Shown here: positions 17,707-41,955 of the stretch, in pieces
Position numbering within the stretch: position 1 is the stretch's first letter
Layout of the letters: each line of letters opens with the position of its first letter
NCBI GenBank assembly: GCA_964019415.1
Contig: OZ025882.1
Location: forward strand, 5,493,063 to 5,557,062
Direction of reading: 5' to 3'
Length of the DNA stretch: 64,000 nt
Source of the DNA: Ianthella basta
Taxonomy: Eukaryota > Porifera > Demospongiae > Verongiida > Ianthellidae
The notes under the pieces: model-generated
What the model saw: the letters and a program-made list of their open reading frames with translations, nothing else
Databases searched by the model: none
What the model was told of the DNA's origin: nothing
Program-made: the position numbers and the translations under genes

Positions 17707-18822
17707 TCATGTCGCTGGTTTGTTGACATGGAGTACCCTTCTTCGTGCATTGATGAACCAGTTGCTAACTTGGGTCAGTGTTAGGTTAGTCAACAGACTC
17801 AACTGTTCTTTCTCATCCTCATCAGGGTAGGGGTGGCTGGCATGCTCAAAGAGCCACTTCTTCAAAATATCTGTAGCTTTCTGGGGGAGTTTTGCATGTG
17901 AGCGCTTAGTCCTTTGTTTTGTGCTGTTTGCCTCCCTCGTGGTTGGCTTCACCTTTGGTGATGTATTCTGGGTGCTACAGCTGCTAGAAGCTGCATTGGG
18001 AGCCAGTGGAGGCTTTGTGAGTGTTTCTGCTGTGCTGTCAAGAGTGTCACTGCAAGGTATTGCTGCACCTGGGAATAAAGTCTCATGGTGAAGTTGTTGG
18101 GTGAAATTGTGTCCCAGAGCTTTGGTGCACTCGTCAAGGGCATGCAAGAAATCAGCATATCGAATTTGTTGCTCTGCAACCAGCCAAACTGCTGATTCCA
18201 TGAAGGCATCTAAATCACCTCTTTCATCTGTCACTGTGCAAGTGGTTGCTTCTCTCCTTGCTGCAATGAGACCTGATTCGTCGTGGAAACTCCTGCAAAG
18301 CTGCGGCAATAGGGGATGGGAGAGGACATCGAAATTGCTATTGCATGGCGACGGAGCAGGAGTGAGGAAGGATGAGCAGCCTGGGGGGCAAGGAGGACTG
18401 GGCTGGAGGTGCATTTCCAAATCCGCCGTTGTCGCGGCATCCCCAAAGTTAACCTGCGGCTGCGTCAGAAGGTCGAACTGCGTAACCATGATCGGAAGAG
18501 AAACAGGAGGAATAGACCAATGCGTTTCTTTGGGTGCTGGTGGACTTTCGCAGCTCGCATCGGACAAAGCTGCAGCAGAAAACTGCACTCCTACTAGGCT
18601 GTAGCTTCTGGGGCCACAGGAAGCGTCATACTCGGGGATCGATGATTCGGACTCTTCACCTGCAGCGAACTGCCAGTGGACATCATCAGTTGTGTACCTT
18701 TCGTTTTTGCAGCAATCGGGCTGGGAGATGAGTAGAGAGGGCGAGGGGCCTGAAGTGTGAATGTCCCTTTCAGGAGCGAGGAGAATCATGCATCCAGTGC
18801 TGCCGGTCTGCTCAGCCGCCAT
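17707..18822 (-). CDS. TALE homeobox transcription factor, MEIS/PKNOX type
   Basis: A single-exon frame of 371 residues from a Met in good context (a G at +4). The C-terminal homeodomain (about 301-363) has the TALE three-residue loop extension with the HPYP signature, recognition helix core WFINARRR and Ile at homeodomain position 50, as in MEIS, PKNOX and TGIF and unlike PBX (Gly) or IRX (Ala). N-terminal to it are two MEINOX-like segments: HPLLPQL followed by an acidic gap, and DLDAFMESAVWLVAEQQ continuing into a helix like MEIS-B. MEINOX proteins bind DNA with PBX partners. The N-terminal 100 residues are low-complexity. In-frame Met codons further upstream (18900, 18984) would run into the RPTOR 3' end, so I prefer 18822. 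Intronless structure is unusual for the family and could indicate an old retrocopy or intron loss. Confidence 0.9.
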   Translation of the reverse strand: MAAEQTGSTGCMILLAPERDIHTSGPSPSLLISQPDCCKNERYTTDDVHWQFAAGEESESSIPEYDASCGPRSYSLVGVQFSAAALSDASCESPPAPKETHWSIPPVSLPIMVTQFDLLTQPQVNFGDAATTADLEMHLQPSPPCPPGCSSFLTPAPSPCNSNFDVLSHPLLPQLCRSFHDESGLIAARREATTCTVTDERGDLDAFMESAVWLVAEQQIRYADFLHALDECTKALGHNFTQQLHHETLFPGAAIPCSDTLDSTAETLTKPPLAPNAASSSCSTQNTSPKVKPTTREANSTKQRTKRSHAKLPQKATDILKKWLFEHASHPYPDEDEKEQLSLLTNLTLTQVSNWFINARRRVLHVNKPAT

Positions 18823-18980
18823 CCCGCGCCCGCTTCGGCCGCCAGCGCCATTTTTGTCGGAACACGCGGGTAAACAGAAAACAAATTCAGAACACGACAT
18901 GGGTATTATAATATCTATGGAAACATGAAATACATAAAATAAAATTGCAAATAACATTATCAGAGCAATGTCTTGACAGG
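18823..18980. promoter_or_regulatory. Very short RPTOR-to-homeobox intergenic segment
   Basis: On the minus strand only 158 nt separate the RPTOR stop codon from the preferred homeobox start. RPTOR 3' UTR and the homeobox promoter must therefore share this segment or overlap the neighbouring coding regions. No clear AATAAA is visible on the minus strand here. Confidence 0.45.
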
Positions 18981-31889
<12,909 letters not shown>

Positions 31890-33337
31890 TGTACGTAGAT
31901 ATGTGTCAGAAGCACCAACACAGATTGCTAGTCCCTCCCAAGGCCACACACGGAAACTGATGATATAGATACAAACACGTACACAAGAGTGGCAGAGGTG
32001 CGGCAGATAGGGGGCGTGCCCATGAACAGCCACACAACACAAGTACACAGCACTGCAAGGATGTAGCGGGGGAGGGTAGGAGAGGGAAGGGAGAGGGAGA
32101 CAGGGAGGCAGGGGAGGGTAGGAGAGGGAGACAGGGAGGCAGGGGAGGGTAGGAGAGGGAGACAGGGAGGCAGGGGAGGGTAGGAGAGGGAAGGGAGAGG
32201 GAGACAGGGAGGCAGAGAGGGTAGGAGAGGGAGACAGGGAGGCAGAGAGGGTAGGAGAGGGAGACAGGGAGGCAGGGGAGGGTAGGAGAGGGAAGGGAGA
32301 GGGAGACAGGGAGGCAGAGAGGGTAGGAGAGGGAGACAGGGAAGGCAGAGAGGGTAGGAGAGGGAAGGGAGAGGGAGACAGGGAGGCAGAGAGGGTAGGA
32401 GAGGGTAGGGAGAGGGAGACAGGGAAAGGAAAGAGGGTACGAGAGGGAAGATACACATAAAACATATCCTCACAACTACACACATGCACTATACGCACGT
32501 TTGACATTATATCTACATATGTATCTGTAGTAATGGCTGTAATCTGTAGTAATAGTGCTATCCAGTCCCTACTATATATATTAAATAACTACTTACAATT
32601 TTATTCAAGGACCTGTACAAAAATCTAACCCAAACCATTTGTAGAGACACGTATCATCCTAGTGACAAAGAGCTTCATCTATCAAGCCACATTAATCACA
32701 GACACATGTCCCAGAAAATTCTGATTATAAATCATCGTCAGCGTCAATATCGGATCATCATTGCAGCCAAAAGCCGTCAAGACTATCATCATGATGTCTA
32801 TATCAATCATTCAATCAATAATATAGTTAGCAGTAGTTGCACAGGTGTAAACAGTTTGTCCATACGTTACACATGGCTGTGCTATATGCAAGAGGTGGGT
32901 TAATGTGCAGCATGGCATTGGTCTCCACAGAATGTTGGACTTCCTTCAACAGCACTGACAGCACCCTGCCTCGCATTACTGCTAGGCAAGCATGTTTCCA
33001 CTACGCATGCAGTGTAGAGTACTTCAGTAAAGCTAAGATGGACCACCACTGACAACTGACCCTTTAAACGGTAAATATCAGAAACGCACACCAGGCTCTA
33101 TGTGCTTGCGCGTGCTTAATGGCCGAGAAGCCCCGCACAGTTGTGTCGCACATTCTATCAACAACTTCAAAACAGTTACAGTCCCTGAGGGAGGGATGAA
33201 GCTCACCTTGAGCCTACGGGACGAGGAAGGAGTGAAAGAAGGCAGGTTGCAATGCTACATCCTACCTACAGCCAGCATGTGATTTGCGAGGGCGTGTCCA
33301 CAAGGAAGGTGAAACCCTGTGTTTGTACAGGGGAAAA
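31890..33337. other. Divergent RPTOR / DCTN5 intergenic region
   Basis: 1.45 kb between opposite start codons. Apart from the minisatellite at 32055-32450, no gene, RNA or repeat is recognised. It should contain both promoters; the sequence close to DCTN5 (33080-33330) is the more GC-rich part. Confidence 0.5.
32055..32450. repeat. Homopurine minisatellite upstream of RPTOR
   Basis: About 12 units of 29-40 bp, each made of GGTAGGAGAGGGAGACAGG plus GAGGCAGGGGA or GAGGCAGAGA and an optional AAGGGAGAGG insert. The plus strand is almost pure purine apart from one T and one C per unit. It lies 170-560 bp upstream of the RPTOR start codon. Confidence 0.92.
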
Positions 33338-35586
33338 ATGGAGTTGCCCGACATACTGTACTCACCTAACGATTACATCGAAACCGTAAGTCCACAAGGA
33401 GTGCCACGCGCTACACAGTATAGAGAAATCATGTGTGTGACAGGAGTAGCCACAATTTAGTCTTTAGATGTAATTCAATGGTTTTCCGGTACTTATGTTT
33501 AAAGTACGTAGCTACTGGATACCTACTGTGTTCTTTTGCGTACTTTGCTATGTAGCTGGCTACCTACGTACTTGATTATAGTAAAGTTATGTATTTTGTT
33601 GTGGTACTGTCCAACTTTCTTGCCTCCAGGCTTCCGGAAACAAGGTCAGCAGGAACTGCCTCCTTTGTGGGAGTCAGCACATTGTCCTTAGTGGAAAGGT
33701 GAACCAAAAGTGGACGGCTGCATGTCATGATTACCTGTGCCATTCCATTTCACTCCTTATAATTATTATAGTTTGTACAATTTACAATTTTCCTTGTTTC
33801 ATGATAGCCCCTAGGTTACTCTTTTACATCACTAGCTATGTATCTAGTTGAGAATGGTGGCCATTTCTTCTATTGTGCAACACCTGCCTCTTGTGCAATA
33901 GAAATATGGAAGAAGAAGGCAGAAATGAGATCTGGGCTACTTGAGACTCACTGCCTCACTATGCATATATCCACGTGTACACACAAGCTGCTCCCGTGAC
34001 CTACTTACATCGATTACACACTCTCTGTTCTCCCTTGCCTCTGTACGTACACAGTCCATTATACATCCCTGGAGCATCATTAGAGGAGATTTGGCTCAGA
34101 TCCATGTTGGGAGAAATTGCATCATCAGCAAGGGAGTCATCCTTGCTCCCCCCTTTCGGAAACTGGCACACGGGTGAGTTTCACTTGTGTGAACATGTTT
34201 GCTAGTGTGTGTACATGTAAATGCTCACACCATGTATCTGTTTTGTCCCACTATGTTGTTGTACCTCCCACTGTAGGTCTGCATTCTTCCCCCTGCAAGT
34301 AGGTGACAGTGTCTACATTGGGGAGGACACCATTGTCAATGCAGCTAGCATTGGTTCATACATTCACATTGGGAAAAGTTGTGTCATCGTAAGTAGGCTT
34401 ATCAGAGAGATAGTGAAAGGTGTGACGTTTGATTCAATTATGCTAGGAGAGTAACACATGGAGTATATGGTAGTTGTGAATGTAGGTTTAGTGCCTGTTT
34501 GCAAGTAGCAGTCTGTTATGTGAGTTTGTAGCACTAATGTGATTTCTGCTCACGTCATAGTACAGTGCAGAGGAAGTGGATGCACTTGTCCTATCATAGC
34601 CAATGTTTTGCTTGCCTGCTTATATGTAGCAACCCCATTCTGTGCATGTGACGGTTACCAGCTAATGTCTAACGATACTGATAGCTCAGCTGTGGCTGCT
34701 TTAAGCTGCTTGAACATGTTTACCACAGTGTGTGTTGTGTGTAGTTAATTGCAGCTAATGTATCCACAAGTAGATTCAGAATAATATGTACCAGTAAAAG
34801 CAACAAACTTGGACAATAGACTTTCTGTATCCTCTATCAATTTCCAACAGTTTGTATCTTTGTATAGTGTGCAATTTCAGTGTGTCAGTAGTCTCAGCAT
34901 AACAACCCTAGTTTGTATGTTTCTCTATTATAGTAGAAAAAGATAAGCACACGCCTCTGTGCTACAGCAAAACACTAATGTGTAGCCAATTTGTAATGGC
35001 TGGCTACTTTGTATGAATACTTCTGTTGTTCTGGCCTGAATGCCTTACACTGGATGTCCTAAGCCTTCACATCTACAGTTAATCATCCGTACCTGTTATT
35101 CTCTCAGTTAGCGCAGTACACATGAGTGAGTAGATAGACTCAAGTTGCCATATTTCTCACTTCCTGTCTGTCCATGCTCAGTCTCAAGGCTGCGTGTTAC
35201 GAGATTGCTGTCGAATTGAGGATAATACTGTACTGCCACCAGAGACAGTGGTGGCCCCCTTCACTGTGTACTCAGGATCTCCAGGTGTGTATATATTACT
35301 GTAGAAGTGCATGAATCAGAAAGAGAGCGTTGACTTCAGTTATGCTTTTTTTATCATACTAATGAGATGTGGCTATAATCAAGGGAATGGAGGTACAATT
35401 CCTTCAGTAGATCTCTGTGTAGGCTTGGTTTGCTTGTGTGTTGGTATAGAGCGAACAGTTGAAACTTTGATCCCTCTTTGTGTTACAGGGAAGCAGACTA
35501 GTGAGCTGCCTGAGAGCATGCAGGACCTCATGATGGAAACCACTAGACAGTATTATGCACATTTCAAGCCAACTCCTGTGCAGTAA
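33338..35586 (+). CDS. DCTN5: Dynactin subunit 5 (p25), 6 exons
   Basis: A subunit of the dynactin pointed-end complex, which caps the Arp1 filament and helps dynein bind membrane cargo. Exons 33338-33385, 33630-33698, 34055-34173, 34277-34388, 35182-35284 and 35489-35586 total 549 nt, 182 residues, exactly the human length. The N-terminus [16 protein letters not shown] matches human MELGELLY..YIET. The body is a left-handed beta-helix of hexapeptide repeats: [18 protein letters not shown], the PPF insertion, [17 protein letters not shown] and [19 protein letters not shown]. Short extra copies of exons 3, 4 and 5 occur downstream at 39369-40598, 48043-49165 and 57114-58240; this is the only copy with exons 1, 2 and 6, so it is the functional gene. 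Confidence 0.97.
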
Positions 35587-36127
35587 CACTCCTGGCACAC
35601 GGTACATGTAAAGTGAAATCTAATGGAATGAGTCATGATGGTATAGTGAAGGTCCTGCGATAGACTGTGTGCATGCAGTTACATTATCTGAAGTGCTCAA
35701 GTGCAAATGCCACTGCTTTCCTGGTAGTGCATGAGGATGGGATTGTACCTGCTGTGTAATGAGCTGAGAGGGTAGTAGGGGTGTGTACTTGTCTGGCTCA
35801 TGCAATTAGGTACTTGAAAATGCCACGTGCATTACCAACACCTACAAATCACCAGTTGTGCAGATAGGACTGCAAACTGAATATAGCCAGAATGATAACA
35901 TGGGCAGCACAAACACCATATTTGGTGTCAATTGTGCACAGAGGTGAATTTCATATACACAGCTGCACAAACAAGCCACACAGGTACACACCCCTACTAC
36001 CCTGTCTGCTCATACACAGCAGGGATAATCCCAAACCCACTACCAGGAATTAATGAAGTAGCATTTGGTATTAGACAAGATGTGACAGCAGGGTAGTGGA
36101 CACTTTGACAGCAGAAAATTAACAGAG
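35587..36127. other. DCTN5 to 7TM gene 1 spacer
   Basis: No gene. About 35840-35960 is an inverted, diverged relative of the flank repeat found at 46840-46990, 55920-56060 and 61620-61760 (shared CCAAATATGGTGT and ATTCTGGCTA pieces). The same spacer recurs at 40800-41139 before the ectodomain remnant. Confidence 0.55.
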
Positions 36128-37825
36128 ATGAAGAAAAGTAGTGTAATACTTGCTCTAGTGTTAGCAGCATCCCAATTCAGTGCCTCCTCAGGAAATAGGG
36201 AGATTGCCAGTAAGTCATGTGTGTGTATTATTTGTAGGCAAGTTCACAAGATGGGGCTGTTCTGAGAGAGCAACAGCTTCATAGCTAACTGAGACGCTTC
36301 CTTCTAATTGTAGATGTCTTAGCATTACTGAATCAGCACTTTTGCACGACCAGTATTAAGAGTCTTAATTTCAGCTGCATTGAAAATGCGGATCAGCTGT
36401 GGGCACTTTTCAAGGCATTCCCAACAGCAAGGTATAGAGATCCGGTTTCGCTTCTGTTGTTTCACATGCGCATTGATGTGGCGGCATTCCAAAATAGTTC
36501 CAACACTAGTGTCCACCTCGAGGACAAGTGTTGTGAGCCATTTGACGCACAGGATGTTTGCAGAACAACAGCAGTGTACTCTCGAGCTATCTATACATTT
36601 CTTCCATTCCCCCTGGTCAAGGCATTCCTGTTCCCGATTGTCACTATAAAGAAATACCTGAGATTGGGTTTTACATTCAACATAGGAGTTGACTCTGTTG
36701 AGGAAATATGTTGGACGCTACCCCTACCTTTCTGCCCTGGCAGCGAAACAATACTCATTATTGGACAATTCTTATCCCAGGTGAAGAACAATGGTCAAGT
36801 CACATGCATCACATGTATGATGAATAAATGTATAGATATTTAAAGTTTAGTACTATACAATTCCTGTTCTTATTCTACAGTGGGTGAAATGTGAAACACT
36901 CAATGAAGATTATCAGCATCAGCTATTTATTGCAGAATTTCCTTCAAAGAATATTGACTCTTTCTCAGCTGCTTTGGGCCTGTTTGCTCTGGTCATTGGC
37001 CTGTTTGTCTGGATATTTGTAGTGCTACCAATGATGAAGAAGAATCACTACATCTTCCACCCAGTGAATCCCATGACTAAATCATTTCTCTTCTCTGCCA
37101 TGCTACAATGTTGGGTTTGGTTTGTGTTGCTGTATGTGTACCAATTTATGGCCCTTGTTGGGTTTCACAATGGCATTAACACCAGAAGCGCTGTGATATC
37201 CACAGCCTACATGCCTTTTGTGAACATTGGGTACTATGTCTTTGGGATCATGGGTGTGTTCTACCTTGTGGAATTCCCCTTCCTCCTGTGGTACATCAGC
37301 ACAAAGGTGATGGCCATGGACAGGCGAGGTCTGAACAGGAGACAGTGCATGCTGTACATGCTGAAGTCAGTTGGGTGTGCAGGAATGGTGCTCTTCATGC
37401 AGGTGCTCCCTGTGTACATTGTGTTTCAGATAGCATTTATTTTCATATCCCCTTTGTATATTCTTATTATGTACTGCTATTGCATCGCATTATTCTCTCT
37501 CCATACTACATGCACAGCTCTTCTCTTTCTTCCTTGCATCATGCGCTGTAAACTTTGCTTTCCACATTGCTGCTTAATCACTTTCTTTATCTTGTCTGAG
37601 CTTATTTGTATTGCATTTTTGATTATCATACAGATTGAGTTTCAAGCAGATACATTTGTCACTCAGTATGACTTAAGTCACATCCTCACTGTCCTCTTCA
37701 CATCTGGTCTCATTGCACTGCTGGCATACATCATCAAACGTGTGTTCACCCATCGCAAGGTTCACAGACACTCTCAGGACACTTGCAGTAATGAGGAATG
37801 CAAGCACCTGCTGCATGCAGTTTAA
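36128..37825 (+). CDS. 7TM receptor-like protein, gene 1 (divergent copy)
   Basis: Not a family I can name. Exons 36128-36209, 36314-36780 and 36881-37825 give 497 residues. Exon 1 is a signal peptide (about residues 1-21). Exon 2 encodes an extracellular domain of about 155 residues with seven or so cysteines, including DAQDVCRTTAVYSRAIY and WTLPLPFC, which match the other copies. Exon 3 encodes seven hydrophobic segments and a short tail rich in Cys, His and charged residues. Predicted topology is outside N-terminus, seven helices, cytoplasmic tail, as in a GPCR, but I see no GPS, DRY or NPxxY motif of known classes. The tail keeps an acidic dileucine signal (EECKHLL). The segment 37190-37405 is almost identical in DNA to gene 2 while both sides are strongly diverged. 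It lies 541 bp downstream of DCTN5 on the same strand. Confidence 0.82.
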
Positions 37826-38560
37826 ACATTGCATGCTTGATGTGTATAAGAGCAAGTGTTTGACCTCCTGTATGAACTACAAGCATACACAGACATGCAC
37901 TTCATTAACTCAAGTGACATAAGTTTTGAATATAGGATTTATATACTATGTCTCAACATGAGTTTTCTTGTAAATCATTACAGCTTAAAAAAGTTTACAT
38001 ATATAGAATTTCCATGCGCACACCCACACATATGCAATTTTAAACTTTGCTACAAACAAACACTGATATCAGTCATGATGTATGATACAGTAATTATGTG
38101 ATTAATTATTAAGTGCTATCCTTGATGTGATGCACTAAGTGACTGGCATTAGCCACCAATACCACATACTGATATCTGAGATGGTTGCCTGCTTATTGAG
38201 ACTAGTTAGGAGTCCACGTTCTACAGGAGGGGACAGGTAGGGAAGGGGACAATGGCAGCCACCTGGACCAGAACCAGACGCCTCCAGATCTATAGCCAAC
38301 TGAATACAATATTAGTCAGAACAGTAACATGTATTACTATTTCCAAGCACTCCATGTTTGGCCTCAGTCTCTTACAGTAAGTATATGTAGGTCTAGAGTA
38401 GTTTATACACACATTCACAAACAATTAAGTATACTCTACTAATTCCTCTGCCCAATGTTACTCAGTACCATACCAAAACTCACAGGGCTGAAGGGCATTT
38501 GGCACTCAGGATGATGTAACAACATTCATGCACAAGCATAGCACCTTTGATGTATTGAAA
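37826..38560. other. 3' flank of 7TM gene 1
   Basis: AT-rich; no gene, RNA or repeat copy recognised. It does not resemble the flanks of genes 2-4, marking the edge of the duplicated unit. Confidence 0.5.
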
Positions 38561-38735
38561 GGTTAATCACTGGATATTACGCCTGACCTACCAACTACAC
38601 CAGTATTGGTGTCTCAGTTGGCAGGGGGGCACGAAGCCCTATTGGTTGGCAACCAGTGGTCGCCTCCCCCAGTCATCCAACAAAGATGGAAGATCCACAG
38701 ACAGCTGTTTCGCCATAATTGGGGCTCATCAGTGT
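38561..38735 (+). repeat. SINE-like repeat, copy 1
   Basis: A block of about 170 bp starting GGTTAATCACTGG recurs almost unchanged at 38857-39029. It contains TGTCTCAGTTGG, a good match (11 of 12) to the tRNA A-box, followed by a GGTTGGCAACC palindrome where a B-box would be, but that is a poor B-box. Candidate tRNA-derived SINE or a simple local duplication. Confidence 0.5.
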
Positions 38736-38856
38736 GGCATACTGATGGTTGATGGTTTCAACAGAAACAGACAAGGGAGGCTACAGTCGTCACGACTGAG
38801 GCATTGTCAAAGGGGAATTGCTTTTGCAGTTAGCCACTGCGAGGCAATAGATGGAA

Positions 38857-39029
38857 AGGTTAATCACTGGATATTACGCCTGACCTACCAACTACACCAG
38901 TATTGGTGTCTCAGTTGGTAGGGGGGCACGAAGCCCTATTGGTTGGCAACCAGTGATCGCCTCCCCCAGTCATCCAACAAAGATGGAAGATCCACAGACA
39001 GCTGTTTCACCCTAATTGGGGCTCATCAG
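38857..39029 (+). repeat. SINE-like repeat, copy 2
   Basis: Second copy of the block at 38561, differing at a handful of positions. Its right edge runs directly into the exon-like block at 39030, so one junction of the array is defined by this repeat. Confidence 0.5.
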
Positions 39030-39119
39030 CTAACACCCATGCCTGAGGAGGTATCAGTTACAGGCATTGTCAGAGGCATCAATCCATCACTTAGATATAA
39101 TTCATTCAATGGTTTCCCG
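39030..39119 (+). other. Exon-like 90-bp block, copy 1
   Basis: Thirty in-frame codons (LTPMPEEVSVTGIVRGINPS then LRYNSFNGFP) preceded by a CAG acceptor and followed by a GTATGT donor. The same block occurs at 47708-47797, 56779-56868 and in part at 62302-62366. It looks like one phase-0 exon of an unidentified gene trapped in the duplicated unit. Decayed remains of its right half lie in DCTN5 intron 1 near 33465-33500. I do not recognise the parent. Confidence 0.55.
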
Positions 39120-39368
39120 GTATGTTTAGTTAAAGTATATGTACATGTAGATACCTACTGCGTTCATATGTGCATGTACTTTCTACGTATGTAGATGGCT
39201 ACGTACGAGGTTATAGTAAAGTTATGTATTTTGTTGTGGTGCTGCCCACTTTCACTGCCACTCACTGCCTCACTATGCATATATCCACCTGTACACACAA
39301 GCTGCTCCCGTGACCTACTTACATTGATTACACACTCTCCATTCTCTCTTGCCCCTGTATGTACACAG

Positions 39369-40598
39369 TCCATTATTCATCTGTCGAGCATCATTAGAGG
39401 AGATAGATTTGGCTTAGATCCATGTTAGGAGGAATTGCATCATCAGCAAGGGAGTCATCCTTGCTCCCTCCTTTAGAAAACTAGCACACGGGTGAGTATC
39501 ACTTGTGTGAACATGTTTGCTGGTGTGTGTACATGTAAACGCTCACACCATGTATCAGTTTTGTCCCACTTTGTTGTTGTACCTCCCACTGTAGGTCTGC
39601 ATTCTACCCCTGCAAGTAGGTGACAGTGTCTACATTGGGGAGGACACCATTGTCAATGCAGCTAGCATCGGTTCATACATTCACATTGGGAAAAGTTGTG
39701 TCATCGTAAGTAGGCTTATCAGAGAGATAGTGAAAGGCGTGACGTTTGATTCAATTATGCTAGGAGAGTAACACATGGAGTATATGGTAGTAGTGAATGT
39801 AGGTTTAGTGCCTGTTTGCAAGAAGCAGTCTGTTATGTAAGTTTGTAGCACTAATGTGATTTCTGCTCACGTCATAGTACAGTGCAGACGAAGTGAATGC
39901 ACTTGTCCTATCATAGCCAATGTTTGCTTGCCTGCTTATATGTAGCAACCCCATTCTGTGCATGTGACGGTTACTAGCTAATGTCTAACGATACTGATAG
40001 CACAGCTGTGGCTGCTTTAAGCTGCTTGAACATGTTTACCACAGTGTGTGTTGTGTGTAGTTGATTGCAGCTAATGTATCCACAAGTAGATTCAGTATAA
40101 TATGTACCAGTAAAAGCAACAAACTTGGGCAATAGACTTTCTGTATCCTCCTTCAATTTCTAGCAGTTTGTATCTTTGTATACTGTGCAATTTCAGTGTG
40201 TCAGTAGTCTCAGCATAACAACATTAGTTTGCATGTTCCTCTGTTATGGCAGTGAAAGATATGCACACACCTCTCTGCTACAGCAAAACACTAATGTGTA
40301 GCCAATTTGTAATGGCTGGCTACTTTGTATGGATACTTCTGTTGTTCTGGCCTGAATGTCTTACACTGGATGTCCTAAGCCTTCACATCTACAGTTAATC
40401 ATACGCACCTGTTATTCTCAGCTAGCACAGCACACATGAGTGAGTAGATAGACTCAAGTTGCCATATTTCTCACTTCCTGTCTGTCCATGCTCAGTCTCA
40501 AGGCTGCGTGTTACGAGATTGCTGTAGAATTGAGGATAATACTGTACTGCCACCAGAGACAGTGGTGGCCCCCTTCACTGTGTACTCAGGATCTCCAG
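39369..40598 (+). pseudogene. DCTN5 fragment, copy 1 (exons 3, 4, 5)
   Basis: Copies of DCTN5 exon 3 (39369-39491), exon 4 (39595-39705) and exon 5 (40496-40598) with their introns. Exon 3 has a 4-bp insertion and a TAG near its end, and exon 4 has lost one base, so it cannot encode DCTN5. Exons 1, 2 and 6 are absent. It is a hitchhiker in the duplicated unit that carries the 7TM genes. Confidence 0.92.
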
Positions 40599-41139
40599 GT
40601 GTGTACCTATATATTACTGTAGTAATGCATGAATGAAAAAGAAAGTGTTCACTTCAGGTTCTACGTTATTATCATAATAATGGGATGGGATGTGGCTATC
40701 ATCAAGGAATGGAGGCATTGTTCCTTCAGTAGATCTCTGTACAGGCTTGGATTGCTTGTGTGTTGGTATAGAGTGAACAGTTGAAACTTTGACCCCTCTG
40801 CTTTCCTGGTAGTGCATGAGGATGGGATTGTACCTGCTGTGTAATGAGCTGAGAGGGTAGTAGAGGTGTGTAGATAGGACTGCAAACTGAATATAGCCAG
40901 AATGATAACATGGGCAGCACAAACACACCATATTTGGTGTCATTTGTGCACAGAGGTGAATTTCATACACACAGCTGCACAAACAAGCCACACAGGTACA
41001 CACCCCTACTACCCTGTCTGCTCATACACAGCAGGGATAATCCCAACCCCACTACCAGGAATTAATGAAGTAGCATTTGGTATTAGACAAGATGTGACAG
41101 CAAGGTAGTGGACACTTTGACAGCAGAAAATTAACAGAG

Positions 41140-41633
41140 ATGAAGAAAAGTAGTGTAATACTTGTTCTAGTGTTAGCAGCATCCCAATTCAGTGCCTCCT
41201 CAGGAAATAAGGAGATTGCCAGTAAGTCATGTGTGTATATTATTTGTAGGCAAGTTCACAAGTTGGGGCTGTTCTGAGACAGCAACAGCTTCATAGCTAA
41301 CTGAGACGCTTCCTTCTAATTGTAGATGTCTTAGCATTACTGAATCAGCACTTTTGCACGACCGGTGTTAAGAGTCTTAACTTCAGCTGCATTGAGAATG
41401 CGGAGCAGCTGTTGTTTCACATGCGCATTGATGTGGCAGCATTCCAAAATAGTTCCAACACTAGTGGCCACCTCGAGGACAAGTGTTGTGAGCCATTTGA
41501 CGCACAGGATGTTTGCAGAACAACAGCAGTGTACTCTCGAGCTATCTATACATTTCTTCCATTCCCCCTGGTCAAGGCATTCCTGTTCCCAGTTATATGT
41601 TCAGTAGGGCTGCGACTGAAAATAGTGTGTTAA
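41140..41633 (+). pseudogene. Truncated ectodomain remnant of a gene-1-type 7TM gene
   Basis: Exon 1 (41140-41221) and most of exon 2 (from 41326) are nearly identical to gene 1. About 60 bp of exon 2 are missing (the part around the second tryptophan-containing stretch), and similarity ends abruptly after GCATTCCTGTTCCC at about 41591, where the frame soon stops. The membrane exon is not present behind it; gene 2 begins 320 bp downstream. It marks the breakpoint where a copy of unit 1 was fused to a gene-2-type unit. Confidence 0.85.
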
Positions 41634-41955
41634 ACTTTGCACTGCATGTGTTAGTACCTTGACTGTAAAGTATGCACAACTTATAATTTTGTAGGTGTTA
41701 GTAATGTACACAACACTTTAAAGTATGTAGTCAGTCCGTGCAGACCCAAAGCACTTTCGCTATGTCTATAGTGGTAATGACGTCGATATGTTTCAAATCC
41801 TATGTTTGGTGAAAGTAACATGCACAACAATGCACTATGGTATACTCTGTTTGGATCTGTGTGTATTAAACTGACAGTGGTACTCCCATGGGCACTTACA
41901 TGTAGCATAATTGTATGAATACGTACATATATTCTCATTTGGCCTACCCAGCAGC

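Noticed and set aside
18101-18604. Plus-strand frame of 167 residues
   Set aside because: Shadow on the strand opposite the homeobox gene, with no domain.
32085-32485. Minus-strand frame rich in Leu, Pro and Ser upstream of RPTOR
   Set aside because: Translation of the homopurine minisatellite; the RPTOR N-terminus is already accounted for at 31889.
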